A stretch of DNA of 64,000 nt. It comes from JANXQG01 sp964615095. GTDB lineage: Bacteria; Planctomycetota; Planctomycetia; Pirellulales; Thermoguttaceae. The notes beneath the pieces are model-generated. The model worked only from the letters and a program-made list of their open reading frames with translations. It searched no databases and was not told where the DNA came from. The stretch spans positions 1-64,000 of the forward strand of contig CAZTPX010000044.1 of the NCBI GenBank assembly GCA_964615095.1, given 5' to 3'. Positions within the stretch are counted from its first letter, which is position 1. Every line of letters starts with the position of its first letter. A program made the position numbers and the translations under genes. Positions 38,816-46,989 of this stretch are shown here, one piece after another.

Positions 38816-41800
38816 CTACGGTCTTTTGATCTCCAATAGGCTCCCCTCGTGGCCGCCGACGATCACCCGCGCGTCGACAACCAGGGGGCCGGTGCCCAAC
38901 GGACAGCCCGCGTCGATCTTCCCAAGCTCTTTGCCGTCGGACACGGAAATTCGCCAGACCGTGCCGCTGCGGGCGGACAGAAGAATCTCGTCCCCGACAA
39001 GCAGCGGCGCGCCGGCTAGCGGGCCGTACGCTAAGGGCGACTGCCAGACCGCCTCTCCCTGTGGATTGAACGCCAGCAACCGGCCCTCCTCGGTAGCCAC
39101 AAGCACGAGCTTGCCGACGCGCTGCGGTCCCCAGGCACAACGTCCGCCCAAAACCTGCGGCTTGCCGGGCGCCAGACCTGGCAATTGGAAGCTCAGCAGG
39201 CTGTCTGTCGGATCGGCCGCGTTGCGCGCGACGAGGAATACCAGCTTGTCCAAGACAGCGACTGGCGAGACCAGCCGACTGTTCGTTGTGGCTGTCGCCA
39301 TAACGGTGAGGGCCTTTTCATCGTCGCTGCTGCCGATGCCGATCGCCATCAACCGCTTGTCGCCGTCGGAGAGGATGGCTAGGCGATCATCGACGGCCAG
39401 CGGCGTCCGCCACTCCCACGTACTGACGCCCTTGATCGCCGGCGGCAAGGCATTGACCATGTCACCGCGGGCCTCCAGGTCCAGCAGGAAGACCTGTCCG
39501 TTGCGGCACGCCGTCAACAGCCCGCCGGCAAAAGCCCCCGGTCCTGCCGACATGGCGCGCGGGCAGAGCAACCAGCGAAATTGCTTGTCTTGCTCCTTCG
39601 GATCGTACAACACAATTTGCGTGCTATCCGCGCCGCCAGTCATCGCAAATGTCCCACCGCCTAACGGCAGCAGCGTGCGCAGCGGCCTCCCCAACCGATT
39701 CAAATCGACCGTCAGGACAGGTTCCCAGGGCCTTGGCGCGGGCCTTTCCGGCGGCTTATCAGGCTCTTCCAACGGTTTACCCGCGGGCCTCAAACCGTCC
39801 AGCGGCAGACGGAACATGCCTCCGCTGGAAGTTATTGCGATGAGCTTGCCGGAAACCGGATCGCACATCGGTTCGCCCACCAAGGGCGCGGCGAGCCAGG
39901 TTTGCCAGACGGCCTCGTTCTTCTCCAAGTCGAAGGCCGAGACCATCAGGCCCGGCATCCCTGCCTTCCGCAACACATGGAACATCGTTTGGCCGTCGAT
40001 CGCCGGGCCTTGCACGAATTGCATACTCAGGTCGGTAGTCGACCGCCGCACAATCTGCTGCTCGTTCGTACGGACGGCGTAGCGCGTCAACTGCCGGTCG
40101 GCCACCCAGAACGCGCTGCCGCTGGAAACCGCGTAATGGGGCGATTTGTCGTCGAAGCCCGCCAGTTTGGAAGCCACCACTTGAAAAGACGATTTCTCCT
40201 CGGCACCGTTGCGCTGCAACGCATACAGGCTGCCCTCCGCCGTGACCACCACCGCGCCTTGACCCAGGACCACTGGCGCGGCGCCGACATGCCCCGCCAG
40301 CCGGATGGCCTGCACCCGTCGCAGCGGTCCGTCCGCCCCTCCCGGGGAAATCGAGAACACGCGGACCGTGGCTTCGCCCGGCGCAGTGTTGATCGCCGCC
40401 AAGAGGAAGTCGCCCACGACCACCGGCGGCGCGGCGATCGTCCCCGCTTCGTGTCCGACGTGCAAGACCTGCCAACAGCGCTCGTCGTCCAACACGATCA
40501 GGTTCGAATGCTCTGCCACGAGGAATATCAAGCCCCGGGCGGCATCGAAGACCGGCGGCAGCCCCACGGCCTGCGGCAGGGAAAAATACCTCGCTGAGTC
40601 GCCCGTGGCCAGATCGATCAATAACAGGCGCTGATCTTTTGTCAGCAGCAAGAGCCGCTTGTCTGCCAGCACCGGCAGAGCGACGATCGGCGCCTGGACG
40701 GTCAGTCGCCAAAGGAGTTCGCCCGTCGCGCCGGCAACGCGCAGCACTTCCTGATGCGCAAAATCGCAGAGCACGACGTCGTTGCCCGCGGGACCGGCGA
40801 TGGGCAGCGCCGTAACCGTCGGAAACTTGGCATCCAGGGCCACGAAGCGCCGCCACAAGGTCCTGCCAGTCGCTGCATCGAGTCCGTAGGCCGTTCCCTG
40901 CTCGACCACAAAGAGCAGCTTTTTCCGGCCTTCCGCCAGCTCGCCTTGCAGGGGCTGGACGGCCAGCGGCGCTGCCGCCAAGAGGCCCGACGAGCGCTCC
41001 GCGCGTACGGCGGCCAGCGATTGGCCGATGGGCTTAACTGCCGCCAGTTGCAAGGCCGAGACTTGCTTCATGGCGTCTGTCAGTCGAGCGTCGTCGCTGA
41101 GTTCGGGAAACAATTGGACCGTCTCGCGATAGGCCGCATAAGCTGCCTTGACGTCGTTTGCCTTGGCCGCCGCGCCGATCGCATCGATGGTCTGATCGAG
41201 TTGCCGCCGGCCTTCCACCTGCTGCCTGCCCGGCCGGAGAATGCCCTTGATTTCCTCGATCATTTTGGCCGGCCGCTGGCCTTCGGGGATGACGGTTTCC
41301 AGCATGTCCACGATGGATTGCACGCGCGCAATCGACGCGGCATCGGGCTGGCCCCGCGATTGTCGAGCCAGGGCCTCGCCGATTTGTGCCAGCGCGATGC
41401 TGAACGCTTGCAGGGTGTCGGAATCCTGGCCTCCCTTGGGCAGTACACGGACCTGCGCTTGGGCAACGTCGAAGGCCGGCGTCCAATCGCCGGAGGCGGT
41501 CGCCTGCTTCTCGGCCAATCGGAGTTCCGCCAGGCATCGCAACAAGCGGACCTCGTTGGAGTTGGCGACGTTGGGATAATGCTTGAGGAAGTCATCATAG
41601 ACGGCGATGGCTCGGCCGTAATCTTCCGCCATCACCGCTTCGTTGGCCTTCTGCAAGAGTTCTGGGCCGCTGCCCGGCGAGAAGGCCCAAAAGGCGGTCA
41701 GCAGGCCGATCAAGCCGACGACCCCCACGCTCCAACTGATCAGCACGATCTTGACTTGCCTGGGATCCGCGGCCTTGACCCGTACGACGGTCGATTTATT

Positions 41801-42481
41801 ACGCTTGAAGAGCTTTTTCAAGAAGCGGCGCAGCTTGAACTTCTTCGGCGCCGCCGGATTGAGCTGTGGCCCTTCCAGCGAGTCGTCAAACGGATTGGCC
41901 GCCAAGGCTTCGCTTTCAATCAGTGCGTCCAACGGTCCTTTCATCGTCGCGCCCAGCGATTCCAGTTCGTCGCCGATCTTGGCGGCCGCCGTTTTTTTGG
42001 GATCCTGGCCCTTAGCGACAGGCCCGATGCGAGAGATCGCGGAGTCTTTGGGCGGCGCGGAACTTGGCCCGGCGGGTTTCCTTGCCGGGCTGTGATCTAC
42101 GTCCTCATCAAGGGGGGCAAGCTCAAGGTCACTAGCAGAAGGCGACACCGAGAGCTTTGGATGAGAAGGCGTTGGCAGAAACGCTCCGGCGTCAAGTTCT
42201 CCCCACCGTCTTGCTGGGCGTTCTGGTTCGGGAATTTTCGCCGCAGGCGGGCTTGCTGCAGGTGGATTGGCCTTGGACTCATTCGCTCGGGCCGTTGACG
42301 CGGCCAGAAGCCGTTCAGCCTGGGCTGCCGTGATATGCTGGCCCTGGACGAGCCAGAGGGAAATATGCAGGGCGTCGGGTGACGTCAAGCGTTGAGATTC
42401 GCGTTGGGCAGCCTGCAAGACCTCGGCGGAAACAAGATCCTTTTCCTCCAGAAGTTGCAGAAAGATATGGGCAGAAGACAT
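38816..42481 (-). CDS. Large PQQ/WD-like propeller membrane protein
   Basis: The product has 1221 residues. Residues 1-65 are a small helical domain (FLQLLEEKDLVSAEVLQAAQ ... ITAAQAERLLAAS) found at the start of planctomycete protein-kinase-like and scaffold proteins. About 65-240 is Pro/Ala-rich. One membrane span sits near 250-270 (VLISWSVGVVGLIGLLTAFWAF). A TPR-like helical region follows to ~480. From ~490 to the end are repeated PQQ-propeller blades (LWRRFVALDAKFPT, LLLLTKDQRLLLIDLATG, LLAFNPQGEAVWQSPLAYG, VWRISVSDGKELGKID). It is probably a surface-exposed scaffold or BamB-like assembly protein. It is convergent with the ExeA-like gene after four bases. Confidence 0.85.
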   Translation of the reverse strand: MSSAHIFLQLLEEKDLVSAEVLQAAQRESQRLTSPDALHISLWLVQGQHITAAQAERLLAASTARANESKANPPAASPPAAKIPEPERPARRWGELDAGAFLPTPSHPKLSVSPSASDLELAPLDEDVDHSPARKPAGPSSAPPKDSAISRIGPVAKGQDPKKTAAAKIGDELESLGATMKGPLDALIESEALAANPFDDSLEGPQLNPAAPKKFKLRRFLKKLFKRNKSTVVRVKAADPRQVKIVLISWSVGVVGLIGLLTAFWAFSPGSGPELLQKANEAVMAEDYGRAIAVYDDFLKHYPNVANSNEVRLLRCLAELRLAEKQATASGDWTPAFDVAQAQVRVLPKGGQDSDTLQAFSIALAQIGEALARQSRGQPDAASIARVQSIVDMLETVIPEGQRPAKMIEEIKGILRPGRQQVEGRRQLDQTIDAIGAAAKANDVKAAYAAYRETVQLFPELSDDARLTDAMKQVSALQLAAVKPIGQSLAAVRAERSSGLLAAAPLAVQPLQGELAEGRKKLLFVVEQGTAYGLDAATGRTLWRRFVALDAKFPTVTALPIAGPAGNDVVLCDFAHQEVLRVAGATGELLWRLTVQAPIVALPVLADKRLLLLTKDQRLLLIDLATGDSARYFSLPQAVGLPPVFDAARGLIFLVAEHSNLIVLDDERCWQVLHVGHEAGTIAAPPVVVGDFLLAAINTAPGEATVRVFSISPGGADGPLRRVQAIRLAGHVGAAPVVLGQGAVVVTAEGSLYALQRNGAEEKSSFQVVASKLAGFDDKSPHYAVSSGSAFWVADRQLTRYAVRTNEQQIVRRSTTDLSMQFVQGPAIDGQTMFHVLRKAGMPGLMVSAFDLEKNEAVWQTWLAAPLVGEPMCDPVSGKLIAITSSGGMFRLPLDGLRPAGKPLEEPDKPPERPAPRPWEPVLTVDLNRLGRPLRTLLPLGGGTFAMTGGADSTQIVLYDPKEQDKQFRWLLCPRAMSAGPGAFAGGLLTACRNGQVFLLDLEARGDMVNALPPAIKGVSTWEWRTPLAVDDRLAILSDGDKRLMAIGIGSSDDEKALTVMATATTNSRLVSPVAVLDKLVFLVARNAADPTDSLLSFQLPGLAPGKPQVLGGRCAWGPQRVGKLVLVATEEGRLLAFNPQGEAVWQSPLAYGPLAGAPLLVGDEILLSARSGTVWRISVSDGKELGKIDAGCPLGTGPLVVDARVIVGGHEGSLLEIKRP

Positions 42482-42628
42482 GTTAGGAGCGGACGTCGGA
42501 CGGTTAGGCCACGTTACCCATTGGGGGGAAGTAAACGATCATATTGCCCTGGCGCGGATTCGTCAAGGAAAGACCGCGCCTTAGGACAGTTATGATTTCG
42601 GGACATTTATTATTGTGGAACCCGGGAA

Positions 42629-42658
42629 TTGACAAAGGGCCCTCGGTCCCGATAAGAT
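42629..42658 (+). promoter_or_regulatory. Promoter of tRNA-Phe
   Basis: TTGACA (42629-42634) and TAAGAT (42653-42658) are spaced by 18 bases and lie 33 bases before the mature tRNA. The sequence between is G/C-rich (GGGCCCTCGGTCCCGA), consistent with a stringently controlled stable-RNA promoter. Confidence 0.6.
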
Positions 42659-42690
42659 ACTAGTTCTGCCCTGCGCGAACGGGGCCGAAC

Positions 42691-42763
42691 GGACAGGTAG
42701 CTCAGTTGGTAGAGCACAGGACTGAAAATCCTGGTGTCGCCGGTTCAATCCCGGCCCTGTCCA
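42691..42763 (+). tRNA. tRNA-Phe (GAA)
   Basis: This is a 73-base cloverleaf. The acceptor GGACAGG pairs with CCTGTCC, the D-arm holds GCTCAGTTGGTAGAGC, the anticodon loop CTGAAAA gives GAA at 42724-42726, and the T-arm is GCCGGTTCAATCCCGGC with discriminator A. CCA is not encoded (CCT follows). The 3' portion from the anticodon loop onward is the attachment site of the integrated element; the element carries a copy that keeps the tRNA intact. Confidence 0.97.
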
Positions 42764-42764
42764 C
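42722..42764. repeat. attL: 43-bp direct repeat at tRNA-Phe 3' end
   Basis: It begins CTGAAAATCCTGGTG inside the anticodon arm and ends CCTGTCCAC just past the tRNA. It is identical over all 43 positions to 58506-58548; the flanking bases differ on both sides (A/C before, C/T after). Confidence 0.95.
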
Positions 42765-42840
42765 CTTACGTAAATCCCGCCGAATCCTTGACTTAGGATA
42801 CCTGCCGGCGGTTGGCAGTGCGGCCCGAAACCCCGAGGAA

Positions 42841-42859
42841 ATCCGGTAGACTACCGGAT
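42841..42859. promoter_or_regulatory. 19-bp palindrome near left end of element
   Basis: ATCCGGTAGACTACCGGAT is a perfect palindrome with 9-base arms around one base, lying 77 bases inside attL and 24 bases before the integrase start. A partner site occurs near the right end (58355-58369). It is a candidate recombination-factor or autoregulatory binding site. Confidence 0.6.
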
Positions 42860-42882
42860 TCCGAAAGGAAAGAAGGTCGCAT

Positions 42883-44136
42883 ATGCATGTTTCTACCCGA
42901 AAACCCCGAGTTCCGAAATACCGTCACCACAAGCCCACAAATCAGGCCGTGGTCACTCTCAACGGCAAGGATTATTACCTCGGCCGATGGAAATCTGCCG
43001 CCAGTCATGCTGAATACGAGCGTCTGGTGGGCGAATGGCTGGCCGGCGGTCGCTATCTCCCCGCTGCCGACGCCGGAGTCACCGTCGCCGAATTGGGCCG
43101 CGCCTACTGGAAATTCGCCGAAGGCTACTACCCGGCCACGTCACTCTACCGAGTGAAGGTTGCCGTGCGGGAATTGCGGGTCGTTTACGGCTACACCCTG
43201 GCCAGCGACTTCGGCCCTCTATCGTTCCAGGCGATTCAACGCCGTTGGGCCGAGTCGGGCAAATGCCGCCGCACGGTCAATTATCTGTGCGAGCAGGTTA
43301 AGCGGGTCTTCAAGTGGGGCGTTTCCCAGGAACTTATCCCCGAGACCGTCTATCGGGCGCTGACCACGGTCCCAGGCTTGCGCCGCGGCCACACCACGGC
43401 CCCCGAGCCGAAACCGGTAATGCCGGTCGATGACAAGACGGTCGTCGCGACGCTGCCACACGTTCCGGCGGTTGTGGCCGATATGATTCGCTTCCAGAAA
43501 CTTACTGGCTGTCGGCCCGGCGAGGTCTGTATCTTGCGGCCCTGTGACGTGGACACCGCGGGCGATGTCTGGATCTACCGGCCCGAGTCGCACAAGACGC
43601 AATACCGCGGCCGGGAACGGATTATCTTCATCGGCCCCAAGGGACAGGACGTGCTACGGCCGTACCTGCTTCGCGACAAGACGGCCTACTGCTTCGTACC
43701 GGCCGAGTCGGAACGTAAGCGGAGCGCCCTGCGTCGTGCGAATCGTGAAAGCCCGATGACTCCCTCCCAAGCCAAGCGCCACCGCAAGCGGAACCCACTG
43801 CGGACGGCCGGCGACCGCTACACCCCGAACACATACCGCCGTGCCATTGAACGCGCGTGTGAGATTGCCTTTGGCCTCTCCGAATCGCTGCGCGTGATCC
43901 CGCGAAAGCTATTGAAGCCCGAACGTTTGGAGCGTCGGCGAATGGCCGCTGCATGGCGGAAGGAACACTGCTGGGCACCGAATCAGCTACGGCACTCTAC
44001 GGCAACGGCGATCCGTAAAGACCACGGGCTTGAAGCCGTACAGGTCGTGCTGGGCCACGCCCACGCGCGAGTGAGCGAAGTCTACGCTGAACGGAACATG
44101 ACGCTGGCGGCGGAGGTCATGCGGAAGTTGGGATAG
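42883..44136 (+). CDS. Tyrosine recombinase (phage/element integrase)
   Basis: The product has 417 residues from ATG 42883 with GAAAGAAGG upstream. An N-terminal SAM-like core-binding region (~60-170) precedes the catalytic domain: box I Arg in LTGCRPGEV (~210), a Lys/Arg-rich insertion (~285-330), box II region PNQLRHSTATAIR (~366) and LGHAHARVSEVYAER with the Tyr nucleophile. The first His of the usual HxLRH is Asn here. Integration into tRNA-Phe by this enzyme is inferred from its position and the flanking direct repeats. Confidence 0.95.
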   Translation: MHVSTRKPRVPKYRHHKPTNQAVVTLNGKDYYLGRWKSAASHAEYERLVGEWLAGGRYLPAADAGVTVAELGRAYWKFAEGYYPATSLYRVKVAVRELRVVYGYTLASDFGPLSFQAIQRRWAESGKCRRTVNYLCEQVKRVFKWGVSQELIPETVYRALTTVPGLRRGHTTAPEPKPVMPVDDKTVVATLPHVPAVVADMIRFQKLTGCRPGEVCILRPCDVDTAGDVWIYRPESHKTQYRGRERIIFIGPKGQDVLRPYLLRDKTAYCFVPAESERKRSALRRANRESPMTPSQAKRHRKRNPLRTAGDRYTPNTYRRAIERACEIAFGLSESLRVIPRKLLKPERLERRRMAAAWRKEHCWAPNQLRHSTATAIRKDHGLEAVQVVLGHAHARVSEVYAERNMTLAAEVMRKLG

Positions 44137-44252
44137 AACGTTTTTGGCAACGGGCAAGCGGCTGATCCCCGCTGAACGGTTCGGCCGGCTGTCGTTGAAC
44201 CACCTACGCCACGGCTGCCGGCCCGCCGGCCCGAAAGAAAGGTAGGTTAGCA

Positions 44253-45008
44253 ATGGCGAAGCACGAAGTCTCGCCCTACAGACAGGATGAAAACTTCCGC
44301 CCTATTCTCGAAAAGGTGCTCGAAGGCCAACTTGAGGCAGTGCGATTCATCCAAAGCTCGCCCATCAACCTCACTCTAGCATGTCTGATCTGGCAGCATG
44401 AAAGTCAGGCTAGGACCGAAGGCAAAGCTTCTGTGATTGACCCGCTGGAGTTCTACCTCCTGACCGAAGTACTTGTGCTCCATGCCGATCAGCGGGGCAT
44501 CGAAGTGTCGTCGCCGCTATGGGACTTCTATGACGACACCACCGAGAATCCATCGGACGATCGGGAAGATCATCGGCGGAAGGAAGGACCTGTGAAAAAA
44601 CGGTCCTTTGATCGCGCTGATATTTGCATACGCCGGTTGCTCTCCGATGATCTTCACAGAATCATCAATGAGAGGCATGGGTTACCTGTGATAACTGACG
44701 TGAAGGTAATTTGGAGCTTTGCTCCGGGCAAAGCAACGTACAAGGGAAAAGAGATCCCCATTACGGGAATTGATTGGAAGCTGTTGAAAGCACTTGTTGA
44801 CAGCGACAAGCCACTGACCAGTGAGGACCTCGCGGATGTTGGCTGGCAACATGACGAAGATTGCGAACGGAAGACGATCCGAACGCACCTCTCCCAAATT
44901 CGGGGATTACTTCGCCGGAAACTGGGCCGCCAAGAAGATTTTGACCCCATCCCGCGCCGCGATCGTGGCGAACTTCTGGCGTGGGAGTTGAATCCCGAAC
45001 TGCGCTAA
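44253..45008 (+). CDS. Winged-helix (OmpR/PhoB-type) DNA-binding protein
   Basis: The product has 251 residues. The C-terminal ~95 residues have the OmpR-type winged-helix pattern: IDWKLLKALVDSDKPLTSEDLADVGW, then RKTIRTHLSQIRGLLRRKL and a terminal hairpin RGELLAWELN. No receiver domain with phospho-acceptor Asp is seen. The N-terminal half (YRQDENFRPILEKVLEGQLEAVRFIQSS) is helical and unrecognised, with a charged linker (DDTTENPSDDREDHRRKE). It follows the integrase and probably regulates element genes. Confidence 0.75.
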   Translation: MAKHEVSPYRQDENFRPILEKVLEGQLEAVRFIQSSPINLTLACLIWQHESQARTEGKASVIDPLEFYLLTEVLVLHADQRGIEVSSPLWDFYDDTTENPSDDREDHRRKEGPVKKRSFDRADICIRRLLSDDLHRIINERHGLPVITDVKVIWSFAPGKATYKGKEIPITGIDWKLLKALVDSDKPLTSEDLADVGWQHDEDCERKTIRTHLSQIRGLLRRKLGRQEDFDPIPRRDRGELLAWELNPELR

Positions 45009-45101
45009 ATGGATTTAGCGCAAACCGGGCGAGTGCCTTAACTGTGCGTAGCGATACTTGCGTGTAGTTGCAAACCGAAGCACTTACACGCAAGGTATCC
45101 A

Positions 45102-45410
45102 ATGATCGACCCAAATTCCGAAACACTCATTTCCTTGGCCGAAGCGGCCAAACATCTTCCCCGCCGCCGTGCTGGCAAGCGGCCACACGTCAGTTGCGTC
45201 TACCGCTGGACAACCTCCGGCTGCAAAGGCATCGTCCTGGAAAGCCTCCAAATCGGCGGCACGCGATGCACAAGCCGCGAAGCCCTAACGCGATTCTTCA
45301 ATCGCTTGACCCAGGGCGATGCCCCCGACGTGCCGCCGATCCGTACCGCCGCGCAACGACAACGCGCTGCCGATAGTGCGATCAAAGAGCTTGAGCGAGC
45401 CGGTGTCTAA
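45102..45410 (+). CDS. DUF1580 helix-turn-helix protein (candidate excisionase)
   Basis: The product has 102 residues matching the planctomycete DUF1580 pattern: ETLISLAEAAKHLPRRRAGKRPHV, then CVYRWTTSGCKGIVLESLQIGGTRCTSREALTRFF. The fold is a MerR/excisionase-like winged helix. Such small proteins near integrases often act as directionality factors. Adjacent to integrase and regulator, it is the best candidate Xis of this element. Function is inferred. Confidence 0.85.
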   Translation: MIDPNSETLISLAEAAKHLPRRRAGKRPHVSCVYRWTTSGCKGIVLESLQIGGTRCTSREALTRFFNRLTQGDAPDVPPIRTAAQRQRAADSAIKELERAGV

Positions 45411-45587
45411 TCTTTTTCCCCTACAAGAAAAACGAACGGCCACAGATTTCTACGCCCGCGGCCGACTCGCAAAAGGACTGCCTCTTAATGAACCATTCTC
45501 TCACGACGCAGCGGAAAAAGCAACCCGCGGCCCGCGCGAAGGCGATACGGCACCCTGATTGTTCTTTGGACCGGGGAGGTGCTGCCG
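45411..45587. other. Gap between DUF1580 and Prim-Pol genes
   Basis: Open frames here overlap the DUF1580 gene and have no ribosome site. Nothing is called. Confidence 0.4.
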
Positions 45588-46871
45588 ATGCCTGATGCCC
45601 CGATCCTTGACTTCGCACTGCACTATCAAGGCCGCGGCTGGTCGATCATTCCGACCGCGCCGAAGACCAAGAAGGCAGCGGGCAAGTGGAAGCAATACCA
45701 AAAGCGACCGGCAGACGAGCCGCAGATTCGGCGATGGTTTGGCAACGGCAAAGATTACGGCGTGGCCGTTGTACTGGGGCAGGTTTCAGGGGGGCTGGTC
45801 TGTCGTGATTACGACGATCAAGCAGCATACGACCGATGGGCAGCGGCGCATCCCGATTTGGCGGCGACTCTGCCCACGGTTGCGACCCCCCGCGGCCGGC
45901 ATGTTTACCTCCGGACGGGCGCGAAGGATTTGATCTTCGTCGATCTTCGGACGATTGACCCACCCGAGGATGGCGAATACCGCGGCGACTCGCGTCACTA
46001 CAGCCTACTTCCACCCAGCCGACATCCAGACGGCCCAGTCTATGCCTGGAAGATCCCACCGCCTGACGGCGCGATTCCTTTCGTTGCCGACGTGCGCGCT
46101 GCTGGTTTGCTTCCCTCCCATGCCGACGTAACAGAGATAACTGAGACGGCAGAGAGAACAGAGGATGACAGAGGACAGCAGAGGACAACTGAGGTAGCAG
46201 AGACAACTCATACAATACAACATCGCTCTGTTATCTCTGTTCTCTCTGTTACATGCGACCCCGACGCTGAAATTGAGCGCGCCATCCTCGAAAACATCCC
46301 CCCGGCTATCGGTCAGCGGCATCGGCACGTTTTCGATTTTGCTCGCGCCCTAAAGGCGATTCCGCGGCTTGCAGACGCACCAATCGACACACTGAAGCCC
46401 CATGTACGGCTATGGCATAAGATCGGCTTGAAACGCGGTGTAGTCGCCACCGTGGCCTTCGAGGAGAGTTGGATTGATTTTCTACGGGCGTGGGACCGGG
46501 TGAGGTTTCCCAAGGGATCCTTTGAACTGACGGCGATATTACAACGCGCCAAGGATTCGTCCCCACCCCCCGAGGCCGAGCAGTACGAGAGTCAGGGCAT
46601 ACGGTTGCTTGTCGCTATCTGTCGCGAGTTGCAGAAAGAAACCGCCGACAAGCCGTTCTTCCTGTCAAGCCGCACAGCGGCGACTCTACTGGGGCTGAAA
46701 TGCATGAGAAACGTCGATGCCGTGCTCCAAGAGGCAGATGACCAAGTAACGGCATGGCGTTGGTTGGGGCTGCTGGTACATGACGGAATCCTTGAAGAGA
46801 CCGAAAAAGGCACGTCCGGGAAAAAAGGCCGTGCAAGCCGATTCCGCTACATAGGAGGCCGCCAAGCATGA
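45588..46871 (+). CDS. Primase-polymerase (Prim-Pol, AEP superfamily) without helicase domain
   Basis: The product has 427 residues from ATG 45588, with GGGGAGG eight bases upstream (GTG 45579 lies within that site). The N-terminal ~170 residues match bifunctional DNA primase/polymerase domains: YQGRGWSIIPTAPKTKKAAGKW, RWFGNGKDYGVAVVLG, the metal-binding DYDD (Asp74 and Asp76) in GGLVCRDYDD, and TPRGRHVYL with His105. A Thr/Glu-rich linker (~181-222) comes from an inverted-repeat insertion. The C-terminal ~200 residues are helical (PriCT-like position) but no Walker motifs occur. It likely primes replication of the element. Its stop overlaps a mini-ORF as ATGA. Confidence 0.87.
   Translation: MPDAPILDFALHYQGRGWSIIPTAPKTKKAAGKWKQYQKRPADEPQIRRWFGNGKDYGVAVVLGQVSGGLVCRDYDDQAAYDRWAAAHPDLAATLPTVATPRGRHVYLRTGAKDLIFVDLRTIDPPEDGEYRGDSRHYSLLPPSRHPDGPVYAWKIPPPDGAIPFVADVRAAGLLPSHADVTEITETAERTEDDRGQQRTTEVAETTHTIQHRSVISVLSVTCDPDAEIERAILENIPPAIGQRHRHVFDFARALKAIPRLADAPIDTLKPHVRLWHKIGLKRGVVATVAFEESWIDFLRAWDRVRFPKGSFELTAILQRAKDSSPPPEAEQYESQGIRLLVAICRELQKETADKPFFLSSRTAATLLGLKCMRNVDAVLQEADDQVTAWRWLGLLVHDGILEETEKGTSGKKGRASRFRYIGGRQA
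46128..46252. repeat. Purine/pyrimidine-skewed inverted repeat inside the Prim-Pol gene
   Basis: GTAACAGAGA (46128-46137) is the exact complement of TCTCTGTTAC (46243-46252). The left half is repeated purine-rich sequence (ACAGAGGA, CAGAGGAC), while the right end is CTCTGTTATCTCTGTTCTCTC. The whole encodes the in-frame linker ITETAERTEDDRGQQRTTE..., unlike the rest of the protein. Confidence 0.7.
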
Positions 46872-46918
46872 CGACGATCGAAACGGAAGGCCCGAGCGGA
46901 CCTTGGGTACAGAGTTGA
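46868..46918 (+). CDS. 16-residue mini-ORF coupled to Prim-Pol
   Basis: It encodes MTTIETEGPSGPWVQS. Its ATG overlaps the Prim-Pol stop (ATGA) and AGGAGG lies nine bases upstream, the strongest ribosome site nearby. It may be a leader peptide that controls ribosome flow to the topoisomerase gene. Confidence 0.4.
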   Translation: MTTIETEGPSGPWVQS

Positions 46919-46932
46919 AAAAACAGCCGAAA

Positions 46933-46989
46933 ATGCAACTTCGTAAGCCGGTTGTCAAGTTGGCAAAAAGTAAAGGTTTTTCAAAATGA
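46933..46989 (+). CDS. 18-residue mini-ORF overlapping topoisomerase start
   Basis: It encodes MQLRKPVVKLAKSKGFSK, a basic peptide. Its stop overlaps the topoisomerase ATG (ATGA). With the preceding mini-ORF it could pass ribosomes from the Prim-Pol gene to the topoisomerase gene. Chance occurrence cannot be excluded. Confidence 0.35.
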   Translation: MQLRKPVVKLAKSKGFSK

